DNA of 64,000 nucleotides from Burkholderiales bacterium (lineage in GTDB: Bacteria > Pseudomonadota > Gammaproteobacteria > Burkholderiales > SG8-41), in contig JAUXYA010000024.1 of assembly GCA_030684405.1 (NCBI GenBank), positions 1 to 64,000 of the forward strand, written 5' to 3'. Positions 40,888 through 49,734 of this stretch are shown here, piece after piece. Under the pieces are notes generated by a model, which saw only the letters and a list, made by a program, of their open reading frames with translations, did no database searches and was not told where the DNA came from. The position numbers and the translations under genes were made by a program. The stretch's first letter is position 1; each line of letters begins with the position of its first letter.

Positions 40888-42021
40888 TCAGCGCCGCCGG
40901 CTGAGCATTCCACTTGCGCCCAGCATCACGGCATTGGCGAGGAACACCGGCGCCACGCCAAACGCGGTGCCGATGGCACCGAAGAACAGCGGCACGACGA
41001 TATGGGTCAGGTTGTTGATGCTCATGCGCAGGCCCAGCGCCTCGCCGGTGCGCCCCTCCGGCGCCCGCGCGTAGATCATCATCAGCGTCAGCGGCTGGCC
41101 GCAGCCGGTGCCGAGCCCGAGCAGGAAAGCGATGGCCGCGAGCAGCAGGACGCTCTCGACCAGCGGAAACAGCAGATAGGTGCCGGCGGCGATGAAAATC
41201 GAGCTCACCAGCACCTGCTCCTCGCCGAAGCGTGAAACAATCTGCGGAAGGATGATGCGCACCAGGAATGCCGCGGCGGCGAACATCGCCAGTACCATGC
41301 CGATCGCCGAAGCCGAGAGGCCGATGGCATGACCGTAGATCGGCATATAGAACTGGAAGAGGTCGATGGCGGTCAGGATGATGCCGCTGGTGATCAGCGT
41401 GCGCCGCAGCGGGACGTTGCCAAGGAGCCCCACCGCATAGCCGCCGGCCTCTTCGTTTTTCGACTTGCCGCCGCTCAACGCCGCCAGTCCGCGGCCGGCG
41501 CGGAACAGGATTGCGGCGGACACCACGGGCAGTACGGCGATGCACAGGTAACCGGCGGCATGGCCGAAGCTGTCGATGGCGAGGCCGGCGATCAGCGGCC
41601 CGAGAACGCCGCCGGAGGCAATCATCATGCTCAGGTTGCTGAAATTGCGGGTGCGGGCATCGACGCTGCTCAGCGTGCCGACAAGACTCTGCACCGACAC
41701 GTTGTAGAAAACAAAAGAGAACCCGATCAGTAGTGCGGACAGGTAAAGCATGTTGAGCGACGGCATCAAGCCGGGCAGCAGCAGCGCCAGTGCAATGCCC
41801 AGCGAGCCGAGCGCCAGCGGCCAGCGCACACCCAGACGGTCGGAAAGCTTGCCCGCATACAGCGCGAGCAACATCGGGCACAACGAGTACAAGGCGACGA
41901 TCACCCCGAGCATGATCTGCGGTGCGCCCAACTCCAGCGCGAACAGGGACACCAGCACCTTGCTGCCGCGAAAGGCACTCATGTTGACCAGAACCACGAA
42001 CAGGAGGAGGGTGATCGGCAT
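40888..42021 (-). CDS. MFS transporter
   Basis: The 377-residue protein has 11-12 membrane spans. Motif A-like YAGKLSDRLGVRWPL sits in the loop between spans 2 and 3, and GEALGLRMSINNLTHIVVPLFFGAIG is seen late. Its closest visible relative is the next gene upstream (42036), which shares LIAGLSIDSFGH-type and GRAGESLGLR-type segments; the two are tandem paralogues 14 nt apart. It may export or import the acid handled by the adjacent dehydrogenase/ThDP pair; that is inference from position only. Confidence 0.86.
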   Translation of the reverse strand: MPITLLLFVVLVNMSAFRGSKVLVSLFALELGAPQIMLGVIVALYSLCPMLLALYAGKLSDRLGVRWPLALGSLGIALALLLPGLMPSLNMLYLSALLIGFSFVFYNVSVQSLVGTLSSVDARTRNFSNLSMMIASGGVLGPLIAGLAIDSFGHAAGYLCIAVLPVVSAAILFRAGRGLAALSGGKSKNEEAGGYAVGLLGNVPLRRTLITSGIILTAIDLFQFYMPIYGHAIGLSASAIGMVLAMFAAAAFLVRIILPQIVSRFGEEQVLVSSIFIAAGTYLLFPLVESVLLLAAIAFLLGLGTGCGQPLTLMMIYARAPEGRTGEALGLRMSINNLTHIVVPLFFGAIGTAFGVAPVFLANAVMLGASGMLSRRR

Positions 42022-42035
42022 CGGGCGTGCTCGCG

Positions 42036-43205
42036 CTAGTCCGGCCGCCGGCGGGCGTACCAGTTGCCCGCTGCGATTACGCCGGCGCTGACCCAGAATA
42101 CCGGGGCCAGGCCGAAAGCCGTACCCACCGCGCCAAACACCGCCGGCACCACCACGTGCATCGAGTTATTGATTGCGATGCGCAGTCCCAGCGATTCGCC
42201 GGCGCGCCCCTTGGGCGAATACTGGTAGCACAGCATCACCGTCAGTGGTTGACCGAGTCCCATGCCGAGGCCGAGCACGAAACAAATCAGGCCGAGGATG
42301 ATGCCGTTGCTGAACAGGGGTATCAGCGTGAACATCGCCGCAGTCAGGAACAGCGAATAGAGCAGGGTCGTTTCCTTGCCATAGTGGGAGGCCAGCGTCG
42401 GGAGCAACGCGCGCGACACGAAGGTTGCCGCAGCGGCGGCGCCGAGGATCATGCCGATCGCCGATGCCGAGAGGCCAATCTGGTGACCGTAGAGCGGCAT
42501 GTAGAGCTGGAACAAATCGATGCCGGTCATCACCACGGCGCTGGCGATCAGCACCCGGCGCATTTCGACGTCGCGGAACAGGTCGAGCATGCTCTGTCCG
42601 GCGGGTGTCGGCGCGGGGCGGCGGCGCAGCGGGATGCGCCGGGCCAGCACCAGTATCATGAAGACGGAGATGACGCCGAAGGCGCCCATGACCAGATACG
42701 CGGGAACGTGGCCGAGATGGTCGATGGAAAACCCCGCGGCCACCGGTCCGACGAAATCGGCCATCGCCACGATCAGCGCGTAATTGTTGAAATTGCGGGT
42801 GCGCGCCTCGCCTTCGCCCAGCGTTCCGACCAGCGACTGCAACGCCACCTGGCCGAGGATGAAGCCGAAGCCGGTGACCAGAGCCGCGGCAAACAGCAGC
42901 GTCAGACTGGGCGCGAACCAGGGCAGCACGGTGCCCAGCGTGCACACCACCATGCCGAATATCACGGGAATGCGCGAGCCATAACGATCGGCGATTCGCC
43001 CCGCACTCACCGCCATCAGCAGCGGGAACACGCCATAGGCGGCGAGCAACAGGCCGATGTGCAGGGGTGTTGCGCCGAGCTCCAGCGCGTAAAGGGTGTT
43101 GAGCACGCGCGCGCCCTTGTAGGCGCTGTTCCACAGCACCACCACCGCCATGATCTGGTAGATGGTGATGAGGCGGCTCGGGATCGCGGCAGACGGAACG
43201 GACAT
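42036..43205 (-). CDS. MFS transporter, paralogue of the downstream gene
   Basis: The 389-residue, 12-span carrier contains SAGRIADRYGSRIPVIFG (motif A), FILGQVALQSLVGTLGEGEARTRNFNNYALIVAMADFVGP and PKGRAGESLGLRIAINNSMHVVVPAVFGAVG. The matching positions in the 40888 gene read QSLVGTLSSVDARTRNFSNLSMMIASGGVLGP and PEGRTGEALGLRMSINNLTH, showing a tandem duplication followed by divergence. The pair could work separately or as a heteromer. It is divergent from a third MFS gene at 43289. Confidence 0.87.
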   Translation of the reverse strand: MSVPSAAIPSRLITIYQIMAVVVLWNSAYKGARVLNTLYALELGATPLHIGLLLAAYGVFPLLMAVSAGRIADRYGSRIPVIFGMVVCTLGTVLPWFAPSLTLLFAAALVTGFGFILGQVALQSLVGTLGEGEARTRNFNNYALIVAMADFVGPVAAGFSIDHLGHVPAYLVMGAFGVISVFMILVLARRIPLRRRPAPTPAGQSMLDLFRDVEMRRVLIASAVVMTGIDLFQLYMPLYGHQIGLSASAIGMILGAAAAATFVSRALLPTLASHYGKETTLLYSLFLTAAMFTLIPLFSNGIILGLICFVLGLGMGLGQPLTVMLCYQYSPKGRAGESLGLRIAINNSMHVVVPAVFGAVGTAFGLAPVFWVSAGVIAAGNWYARRRPD

Positions 43206-43288
43206 GGAATTGCTGCATTTTACCGCAGCGCGACAGCACGCCCGCCCTTAAGTCCATCCAGTAGAATGCCGTCCTTTGCCAGCAAGTC

Positions 43289-44539
43289 ATGCCTCTGCCT
43301 GCCCTGCGTGCTCTGCGCCACCGCAATTTCCGGCTGTTCCTCGCGGGCCAGTCCTTTGCATTGGTCGGCTATTGGATCCAGATGGTGGCCCAGAGCTGGC
43401 TGCTCTACCGGCTCACGGAATCGGCGACTCTGCTCGGCCTGCTCGCCTTCGCCGGCAGCCTGCCCATACTGCTGCTGTCGCCGATCGCGGGTTGGTGGTC
43501 GGACCGCTGCAACCTGCATCGCACGATGTTCGCTACCCAGATACTCGAGCTGCTGCAAGCGGCGACACTGGCAGGGCTCGCGCTGGCCGGCATCATCGCG
43601 CCCTGGCACATCATCACGCTGGCGATGGTGATGGGTATCCTGGTGGCGATCGAGCTGCCGATACGCCACGCCTACCTGCTGGAACTGGTCGACGGCAAGC
43701 AAGACCTGTCCAATGCCATCGCACTGACCTCGCTGGTGGGCAACAGCGGCCGCATGGTCGGGCCGGCAGTGGCCGGCATCCTCATCGGTATATTCAGCGA
43801 GGCCCACTGCTTCCTGATCAACGCACTGAGCTATGTCGCCGTGGTGATCAGCTTCCTGATGATCCGCGTGCGCGCGCAGCCGCGCGAGCCTTCAGCCAAG
43901 CCCGTGCTGGCCGGGCTGCATGAGGGTTTCGCCTACGCCTGGCGAATACTGCCGATCCGCGCGCTGCTGCTGGCCCTGGCAACCGTCGCTTTCGTCGCGA
44001 CGCCGTACGCGGCGCTTATGCCGGTGATGGTGAGCGAAGCATTCCAGGGCGGTGCCGACGAGATGGGTTATCTGATGGGGGCCAGCGGCCTCGGTGCGAT
44101 TTCCGGCACGCTTTATCTGGCTTCACGCGCCAATGCCCGCGGACTGATCCGCCTGATCATCATTGCCACCTTCGCCGCCGGCAGCGCGCTGGTGCTGTTC
44201 GCCAATGCGCCCTCGACCTGGTACGCGCTGCCGCTGCTGGTGGTGGTCGGCTGCGGCATCCTGGTAATCTCGGTGTCGGTCAACATGATCCTGCAGACCA
44301 TCGTCGACGACGACAAGCGCGGGCGGGTGATGAGCCTCTATACCGTGGCTTTCCTCGGCATCTCACCCTTCGGCGCACTCGCTGCGGGCGCGCTGGCGGA
44401 CTTCGCGGGCCCGCGGCTGACCATCACCTTGGGAGGAATCGGTTGCGTGTTGGCAGCGTTGCTGCTGGCGCGCAAGCGCCACGAGATCCGCGCCGGCATC
44501 CGGCCGATCTACGAGAAGCTGGGGATAGTGCGACGGTAG
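43289..44539 (+). CDS. MFS transporter (EntS-like, MFS_3 family)
   Basis: The 416-residue protein starts MPLPALRALRHRNFRLFLAG, typical of the enterobactin-exporter-like family. Other family stretches are MVAQSWLLYRLTESATLLGLL, LLSPIAGWWSDR, NAIALTSLVGNSGRMVGPAVAGILIG and DDKRGRVMSLYTVAFLGISPFGALAAGALAD. Twelve spans are predicted. It belongs to a different MFS branch from the two adjacent minus-strand carriers. Export of a small metabolite is the usual role; the substrate is unknown. Confidence 0.87.
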   Translation: MPLPALRALRHRNFRLFLAGQSFALVGYWIQMVAQSWLLYRLTESATLLGLLAFAGSLPILLLSPIAGWWSDRCNLHRTMFATQILELLQAATLAGLALAGIIAPWHIITLAMVMGILVAIELPIRHAYLLELVDGKQDLSNAIALTSLVGNSGRMVGPAVAGILIGIFSEAHCFLINALSYVAVVISFLMIRVRAQPREPSAKPVLAGLHEGFAYAWRILPIRALLLALATVAFVATPYAALMPVMVSEAFQGGADEMGYLMGASGLGAISGTLYLASRANARGLIRLIIIATFAAGSALVLFANAPSTWYALPLLVVVGCGILVISVSVNMILQTIVDDDKRGRVMSLYTVAFLGISPFGALAAGALADFAGPRLTITLGGIGCVLAALLLARKRHEIRAGIRPIYEKLGIVRR

Positions 44540-44937
44540 CAGATACCCCTTGTGAGCCGCCGAGCAGCGCAGTCACGCCGGGAGGGGTCGGCGAGGACTG
44601 TCTGAGTCCTTGCCGCGCCAGCGGCAAGGGCGAGTTCCGGAGCCGCCCGGCGGGACGAGCAGCGCAGGGGAGTCCGCAGGACCGGCGAACCAGGGTGCCC
44701 TTTTCTTTGGTGACTTTCTTTTGGGCAAGCAAAAGAAAGTCACCAGCCGCCGGGCTGCCCCCGGCGACGTTGAAGTTGAGGTGTCCTTCCAACGACTCAC
44801 TGGATTCCGGCTTTCGCCGGAATGACGACATGTTGCGGACGGTTGTTTGATCGTGAATCTCGGAATTTCCAATCAACCAAAAAAAACAAAACCCCGCATC
44901 AGCGGGGCTTTGTCGCAATTGATGAACGCTCAAACCG
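44540..44937. repeat. Gene-free block with a long GC-rich repeat, hairpin and half palindrome
   Basis: About 44570-44760 resembles an extragenic sequence recurrent in betaproteobacteria. It contains a perfect 15-bp stem (GGTGACTTTCTTTTG at 44709-44723 with its complement at 44730-44744, loop GGCAAG). At 44800-44827 lies one arm of the CCGGCTTTCGCCGG-type repeat. No ORF here has coding character. The block ends with the terminator of the Bug gene. Confidence 0.7.
44879..44907 (-). terminator. Intrinsic terminator of the Bug gene at 44938
   Basis: On the minus strand CCCCGC-TGAT-GCGGGG (44892-44907) is followed by TTTTG and a run of eight T (44879-44886). It lies 31 bp past the stop codon. Confidence 0.88.
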
Positions 44938-45906
44938 TCACTCGGGCTTGGCCCCCGAAATCTTGACCACCCGCGCCCACTTCTTGATTTCGGACTGGAT
45001 GTAGGCACTGAAATGCTCGGGCGTGCCGTGGGTGATCTCGAAACCCACGCCGGCAAGCCGTTTCGCGACTTCCGGATCCTGCAGCGACTTGCGGATGTCG
45101 GCATTTAGCCGGTTGATGATGGGTCGCGGCGTTCCCGCGGGTGCCAAAACGCCAAACCAGGAACTCGATTCGAAGCCGGTATAGGTTTCGGCGATGGTCG
45201 GGATGTCGGGCGTCGCCGGTGTGCGCTTGAGGCCGGTGGTAACGATGCCGACCAGCTTGCCGGAACGCACATGCGGCAGGGTTGACGCCATGCCGCTGAT
45301 CATCACCTTGATATGGCCGCCGACGAGGTCCGAGATAGCCTGGCCGCTGCCCTTGTACGGAACGTGCTGCATGTCGATGCCCGCCATGTCGTTGAGCAGT
45401 TCACCGGTAAGGTGGCCGACACTGGCGACGCCCGCGGAAGCGAAACTGACCTTCTTCGGATTGGCCTTGACGTAACCAATGAACTCCTTGAAGTTCTTCG
45501 CCGGCAGCGAGGGGTGAGTCACGAAAATGTTCGATGCGCCGGCGACCTGGGTGATCGTGGCGAAATCCTTGACCGGGTCGTAGGGCATTTTCGCGTAGAG
45601 GCTGGGGCCGATGGCGAGGTTGGCAATGTAGCCGAGCACGATGCTGTAGCCGTCGGGCGGCGCCTTGGAGACGATGCTCATGCCGATGTCGCCATTGGCT
45701 CCCGGACGGTTGTCGACCACCACCTGCTGGCCGAGCAGTTCCGAGAGCTTGCCACCCATCGAGCGGGCCAGGGTGTCGGTGCTGCCGCCAGGCGCATAGG
45801 GCACGACAAAACGCACCGGGCGCTGCGGATAGTTCTGGGCGGCGGCGACAGTTGTTGCGGCGAGCAACGCCGCGCCGAGGATCAGGTGGGTTTTCAGGGT
45901 TTTCAT
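44938..45906 (-). CDS. Bug-family (TctC-type) periplasmic solute-binding protein
   Basis: The 322-residue protein has a signal peptide (MKTLKTHLILGAALLAATTV, cleavage near AAAQ at about 23), then NYPQRPVRFVVPYAPGGSTDTLARSMGGKL, NRPGANGDIGMSIVSKAPPDGYSI and YKGSGQAISDLVGGHIKVM. Its ATG overlaps the stop of a 68-residue ORF (ATGA), and its GGAGGC ribosome-binding site lies inside that ORF, indicating translational coupling. It has its own terminator. No TctAB genes are nearby, so it is another orphan binding protein. Confidence 0.93.
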   Translation of the reverse strand: MKTLKTHLILGAALLAATTVAAAQNYPQRPVRFVVPYAPGGSTDTLARSMGGKLSELLGQQVVVDNRPGANGDIGMSIVSKAPPDGYSIVLGYIANLAIGPSLYAKMPYDPVKDFATITQVAGASNIFVTHPSLPAKNFKEFIGYVKANPKKVSFASAGVASVGHLTGELLNDMAGIDMQHVPYKGSGQAISDLVGGHIKVMISGMASTLPHVRSGKLVGIVTTGLKRTPATPDIPTIAETYTGFESSSWFGVLAPAGTPRPIINRLNADIRKSLQDPEVAKRLAGVGFEITHGTPEHFSAYIQSEIKKWARVVKISGAKPE

Positions 45907-46109
45907 CGTTGCAGTGCCTCCGGGTCATTGCGCCAGCGCTCCCATGCGCGGCGCTGGTCTTCACGTATCGATTCGTCTTCAAGCATGCGGCGCACCAGCG
46001 CCGTCACGTCGGACTCATAAATGCCGTCACGCTTTTTGAAATCCCATTGTTTTTCCTGCGGGAATACGGGTGACGGATCGGGAGATTGCGAATTTCGGGT
46101 GTTGCTCAT
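45903..46109 (-). CDS. Small hydrophilic protein coupled to the Bug gene
   Basis: The 68 residues have no leader or membrane span. The N-terminal third is Ser/Pro/Asn-rich, followed by QWDFKKRDGIYESDVTALVRRMLEDE and a charged, probably helical tail with WERWRNDPEAL. Its stop overlaps the Bug start (ATGA). The order and spacing argue that it is translated. I know no family for it. It may be a small partner or simply a leader that sets Bug expression. Confidence 0.6.
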   Translation of the reverse strand: MSNTRNSQSPDPSPVFPQEKQWDFKKRDGIYESDVTALVRRMLEDESIREDQRRAWERWRNDPEALQR

Positions 46110-46156
46110 CGAGATGCCTGTAGTAAGAAAGGAAGATCAACAAGGGAAGCCAAAGC

Positions 46157-46552
46157 TTACTGCGCTGCACCGGCAGGTGTCGATTCGGGTTGCCAGCCGT
46201 AACAGGAACAGGTGTGCGAGATGCCGCCCTCGGGCAGGCGCTGCGCCCGCGCGGGGGCCGGCGCCTTGAACCAGCCACCGATTTCGTCGACGGCACCGGC
46301 AACCAGCACACCGAGCACCAGCGCCGCTGACGCGCCGCGGGAAAACGTGACCTGACCACCGCCAGCCTGCGCCGCTCGCGGCGCGCCGAAAGAGCCGCCA
46401 ATGCGTGCATTGCCGATACGGGTGCCGCCCTGCACGCTGCTGCCCACCGTCGTTGCCGAATGGCCACCGCCCGTCGTCTGCTGACCATGCAGGGTGACTG
46501 CACAGCCCGGCAGCACAAGCAGGAGCATGACCATCAGGGCAAGGCGGGACAT
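46157..46552 (-). CDS. Putative small lipoprotein
   Basis: The 131-residue protein begins MSRLALMVMLLLVLPGC, a lipoprotein signal peptide with lipobox LPGC (Cys about 17). A Gly/Thr/Ser-rich segment follows, with a hydrophobic stretch (ASAALVLGVLVAGAVDEIGGWF, split here by eye at about 75-95) and a C-terminal CSCYGW. I recognise no family. Anchoring to a membrane from the periplasmic side is expected. It is separated from the Gld-like operon upstream by about 150 bp containing an AT-rich repeat. Confidence 0.7.
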   Translation of the reverse strand: MSRLALMVMLLLVLPGCAVTLHGQQTTGGGHSATTVGSSVQGGTRIGNARIGGSFGAPRAAQAGGGQVTFSRGASAALVLGVLVAGAVDEIGGWFKAPAPARAQRLPEGGISHTCSCYGWQPESTPAGAAQ

Positions 46553-46592
46553 GGCTGCAGTATATATAGCGCAGCGCTTTTCTTAAAATATA

Positions 46593-46612
46593 AATAAAAA
46601 CAACTACTTATG
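46593..46612 (+). repeat. 20-bp AT-rich interspersed repeat, copy 5
   Basis: AATAAAAACAACTACTTATG matches the consensus except for the last base, with N = C. It lies between two minus-strand genes, oriented opposite to them, about 40 bp upstream of the lipoprotein start. Confidence 0.72.
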
Positions 46613-46698
46613 TAAATCTCGCAGAGGGATTGCAAGACCAGCGCCCGCTTGGGGGGCTACTGCAGTTCCGCCCCCTCTCGGTAAAGCCGCCGACCCGG

Positions 46699-47811
46699 CT
46701 AACGCCGGACGAGTTGGTCTCGCGCCGCGAGCATGGGCATCAGTTGTTTGGCCGGCACCACGTAAGCCCACTGCGAACGCACCTGCTCAAGCATGACCCT
46801 GGCTTCCAGACGCTGCCGGTTCTCGTCAAATGCCTTGTCCAGCTTTTCCGCCTCTTCGGGCTTTTCCTTCGGCTCCGGCTTGCGCGTCTTCGGCAGCTCG
46901 CCGGCCACCTTGTAGCGCAGCACGAAATCGCCATCGGCCTGCGGCGCGAGCCCGAGGGTGTAGGTCAGGTTGTCGAAGGTTTCCGCAAGGATCGTCACCG
47001 CCGGCTTCACTCCGGTCTGGTCATCGACAATCACATCGCTGAAAGACAGGCTCGACAGCGCATTGTTCGCGCTGACTGCTGCGCTGGGATCGAGTTGCCC
47101 GCCGCCGGTGGCGAACTTCCACTGCCCCCACTCTTCGTCGCGCGTGATTGTCCAACTGCCGCGCTCGCCCGACACCTGCAGCGTGCGGATGCGGTCGACC
47201 TTGAAGAAATCGCGGGCCACCCAGGCACCGGGGCGCGCCACCGCCTTCTCCAGGGGATCCGACACGACCACCACGTTTTCGCCCCGCCCATCGACCAGGA
47301 TGTGCCGTCCTGCGGGAACACCGTCGCGGGCGTTAGGCAACGGGTTGAGTGGATCTTTCTTCAGCGACACGCGCCCGAGTACCATCTTCGCCAGGGTTTT
47401 TCCGGTAGCGTCACCGAGTTCGAGCAACGTGCCCGCGCCTTCTTTGACATCTTTGCCGGGCGCCAGCAGGTCGAGCCGGCCGTGCAGGCTAGTACCGACG
47501 GTTTCCGACTGCACGACCTTGGCATCGAGCAGCTTCAGGATCAGGCCACTAATCTCGCCAAAATCCGCCGGATAGCCACCGCGCTGCTCGACCCGCCAGA
47601 CCTTGTCCTTCACCGCCAGAGTCACTTCGCCTGAAGCATCCTGCAGGTGCAGCCTGGCAATGTCACTCGCTTTCAACTCAGGGAGCAGCGGCGCACCGAT
47701 GCTCGCGCCACTGTCGCGATACGCGGTGAGATCCTTCCAGAACATTGCAATGCTGGTAGCGCCAAGCACCAGCACGGCGAGCATCAACCAGAGGAACTGT
47801 TTGCGGTTCAT
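46699..47811 (-). CDS. DUF4340 domain protein of the Gld-like ABC operon
   Basis: From the ATG at 47811 the protein has 370 residues. One N-terminal transmembrane helix (QFLWLMLAVLVLGATSIAMF) anchors a large extracytoplasmic part with repeated beta-rich motifs such as LQDASGEVTLAVKDKVWRVEQRGGYPADFGEI and WTITRDEEWGQWKF, as in DUF4340 proteins. A charged Lys/Glu-rich segment lies near the C-terminus (about 320-345). The ATG overlaps the GldG-like stop (ATGA), so it is the last member of the four-gene ABC operon, where DUF4340 proteins are typically found. Confidence 0.85.
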   Translation of the reverse strand: MNRKQFLWLMLAVLVLGATSIAMFWKDLTAYRDSGASIGAPLLPELKASDIARLHLQDASGEVTLAVKDKVWRVEQRGGYPADFGEISGLILKLLDAKVVQSETVGTSLHGRLDLLAPGKDVKEGAGTLLELGDATGKTLAKMVLGRVSLKKDPLNPLPNARDGVPAGRHILVDGRGENVVVVSDPLEKAVARPGAWVARDFFKVDRIRTLQVSGERGSWTITRDEEWGQWKFATGGGQLDPSAAVSANNALSSLSFSDVIVDDQTGVKPAVTILAETFDNLTYTLGLAPQADGDFVLRYKVAGELPKTRKPEPKEKPEEAEKLDKAFDENRQRLEARVMLEQVRSQWAYVVPAKQLMPMLAARDQLVRR

Positions 47812-49730
47812 GACGCGCGCACCCGGGCGTTGGCCCTGCGACGCTTGAGGATCGCCAGCGTGACGCCAAGCACCATCACCAGCAGCGGCACCAGGCCGAT
47901 GTTGATGATCTTGGTCCACAGCTGCAGGGTTTCGGTTTCCTCACGCAGGGTCCTGCGCACGTCCTTCAGTTCGCGGCGCGTTTCGACCATCTTCTTGCGG
48001 AAACTGTCCATCTCCGCCTGCTGCTCCGGCGTGAGGATCGCCCCGCCGGTGGCGGTTCCGGACTGGCTGCCCCGCTGCATGGTCTGCAGTTTCTCGGTGG
48101 TCTGGTTCAGCTCATCCTCCAGTTCCTTGATCTTGCCAAGATAAGCCTGCTGGGCACGCGCTTCCATTTGCCTGATCACCGTCAGCGGGCGGCTGAAAGC
48201 CGCGCGGCTGCGCAGGTTGATCAGCGCACTGTCGCCGGCCATTTGCTCGACCAGGCCCTGGGCAAAGGCCAGATTGCCATTGCGCGGTATCGCCACGCGT
48301 TGGCCGAAGATTTCCTGGATCTCTACAGCGGCACCGTCGGTGAGCATGTCGACGTCGCCGACGATGACCACCGTATTCTCCTCGGCCGCCTCGCGCAAAT
48401 GCGCCTTGCGGTCGGCCTCGAACTGCGCCGGATCGACCGGTTTTCCACGGGCGAAGGGATCGGCCGGCCTGCCATTGGGGAAAGCAGTCCTGAACTTGCC
48501 GCTCAGGCGGAATGCCAGCGGCTCTTCCTTGCCCGAGGGCTGGAAGCCGCGGGTCGAAGGCTCACCCGACAGCGTCGCGATAATCAGATCCGCAAGCATC
48601 GAATTTTTCGAGGTATGCACCAGCGGAGTGTGCTTCAGGTGCTCCGGCAGATTGAGTGTGAAACTGCCGCCAAAGGGAATCAGCAAGGTACCGACCTGGC
48701 TGGTGACCACGTCGTCCATGTTGAGCGCCTCGTTGTTCAGCGACAACAGAGTCGGCAACAGACGCGGGCCTTCACCGCTGGCGAAAGTCAGGTCGGCGAC
48801 GACCTTGCCGGTGCTCGGCTCGACGCCCCAGCCCTTGAACAGGTTGAACAGTGTCGACTGTCCCGCGGCATTGCCGCCGAGCGGGTTCTGCAGGTCGGGT
48901 TGCTGGTCGAAGTAGGCATAGGTGTCTACGAAGGCGATCAACTTGCCGCCGCGCAGAACAAACTGGTCAATCGCGTACTCGGTCGGCTCAAGGATGTCGC
49001 GCGGGTGGATGACCAGCAGCACCTTGACGTCGTCATCGATCTTGGTCGCGGTCAGCGGCACTTCACGCACATCGAATATGCGCTTCAGTTCGGAGGCCAG
49101 GACCCAAGGCTCCAGCGGCTGCTGTTTCTTCGACGGATCGAGCGGGCGGCCGAGAACGGGAAGCCCGCTCATCACGCCAACGACCGGCTTTTTCGCCTGC
49201 GATACCTGCGAAATCGAGCGCGTGATGTCGTACTCGAGCAGGCGCTCACGATCCGGGGTCAATACCGGGATCGAGGACTTCTGGTCTAGGAAGGACACCG
49301 CAAGACCCAGGTAGAACTTCTCCCCGGTATTGGTCATCTGGCCCTCGACATTGTCGAGCGCCGCCGACTCTTCAGCATCCGAATCCGGCTGCGGATTGAA
49401 TTTTTCGATGATGACTTTGCCGTTGGAGGCCGCCCGATATTCGTTGAGCAGGTCTTCGACGCGGCTGGCAAAGGTCTTCAGCCCTGGCGGAACCGCAGTG
49501 CTGCCCTGGGTGTAGTAGAAGCGGATCTTCACCGGCGCCTCGAGCCGCGACAGGATCGAACGCGTGCCGTCGGACAGCGTGTAGACGCGGCCGTCGGTGA
49601 GGTCAACCCGCGCGCTGAAGGCGCTGAATATGAAATTCGCGGCGATCAGGACCAGCGCCAGTGCGACGATGCCGCCGGCGGAATACATCAAAGTTTCAAG
49701 ATTCTTGTTTTTCACGGTCTTGGTTTCCAT
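47808..49730 (-). CDS. GldG-family ABC-associated protein
   Basis: The 640-residue protein has an N-terminal helix (about 15-38) followed by VDLTDGRVYTLSDGTRSILSRLEAPVKIRFYYTQ, the usual opening of GldG/ABC_transp_aux proteins. A large periplasmic domain with VLLVIHPRDILEPTEYAIDQFVLRGGKLIAFVD follows, then a coiled-coil region (about 550-610) and a final helix (about 612-632). It works with the permease and ATPase encoded just upstream (4-nt gap to the permease). In Bacteroidetes GldAFG supports gliding; here the role is unknown. Confidence 0.87.
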   Translation of the reverse strand: METKTVKNKNLETLMYSAGGIVALALVLIAANFIFSAFSARVDLTDGRVYTLSDGTRSILSRLEAPVKIRFYYTQGSTAVPPGLKTFASRVEDLLNEYRAASNGKVIIEKFNPQPDSDAEESAALDNVEGQMTNTGEKFYLGLAVSFLDQKSSIPVLTPDRERLLEYDITRSISQVSQAKKPVVGVMSGLPVLGRPLDPSKKQQPLEPWVLASELKRIFDVREVPLTATKIDDDVKVLLVIHPRDILEPTEYAIDQFVLRGGKLIAFVDTYAYFDQQPDLQNPLGGNAAGQSTLFNLFKGWGVEPSTGKVVADLTFASGEGPRLLPTLLSLNNEALNMDDVVTSQVGTLLIPFGGSFTLNLPEHLKHTPLVHTSKNSMLADLIIATLSGEPSTRGFQPSGKEEPLAFRLSGKFRTAFPNGRPADPFARGKPVDPAQFEADRKAHLREAAEENTVVIVGDVDMLTDGAAVEIQEIFGQRVAIPRNGNLAFAQGLVEQMAGDSALINLRSRAAFSRPLTVIRQMEARAQQAYLGKIKELEDELNQTTEKLQTMQRGSQSGTATGGAILTPEQQAEMDSFRKKMVETRRELKDVRRTLREETETLQLWTKIINIGLVPLLVMVLGVTLAILKRRRANARVRAS

Positions 49731-49734
49731 GGCC

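Noticed and set aside
42027-43631. Long + strand ORF of 534 codons across the MFS gene and into the next
   Set aside because: It crosses two real genes in other frames, is rich in Arg/His/Gln, and has no recognisable domain.
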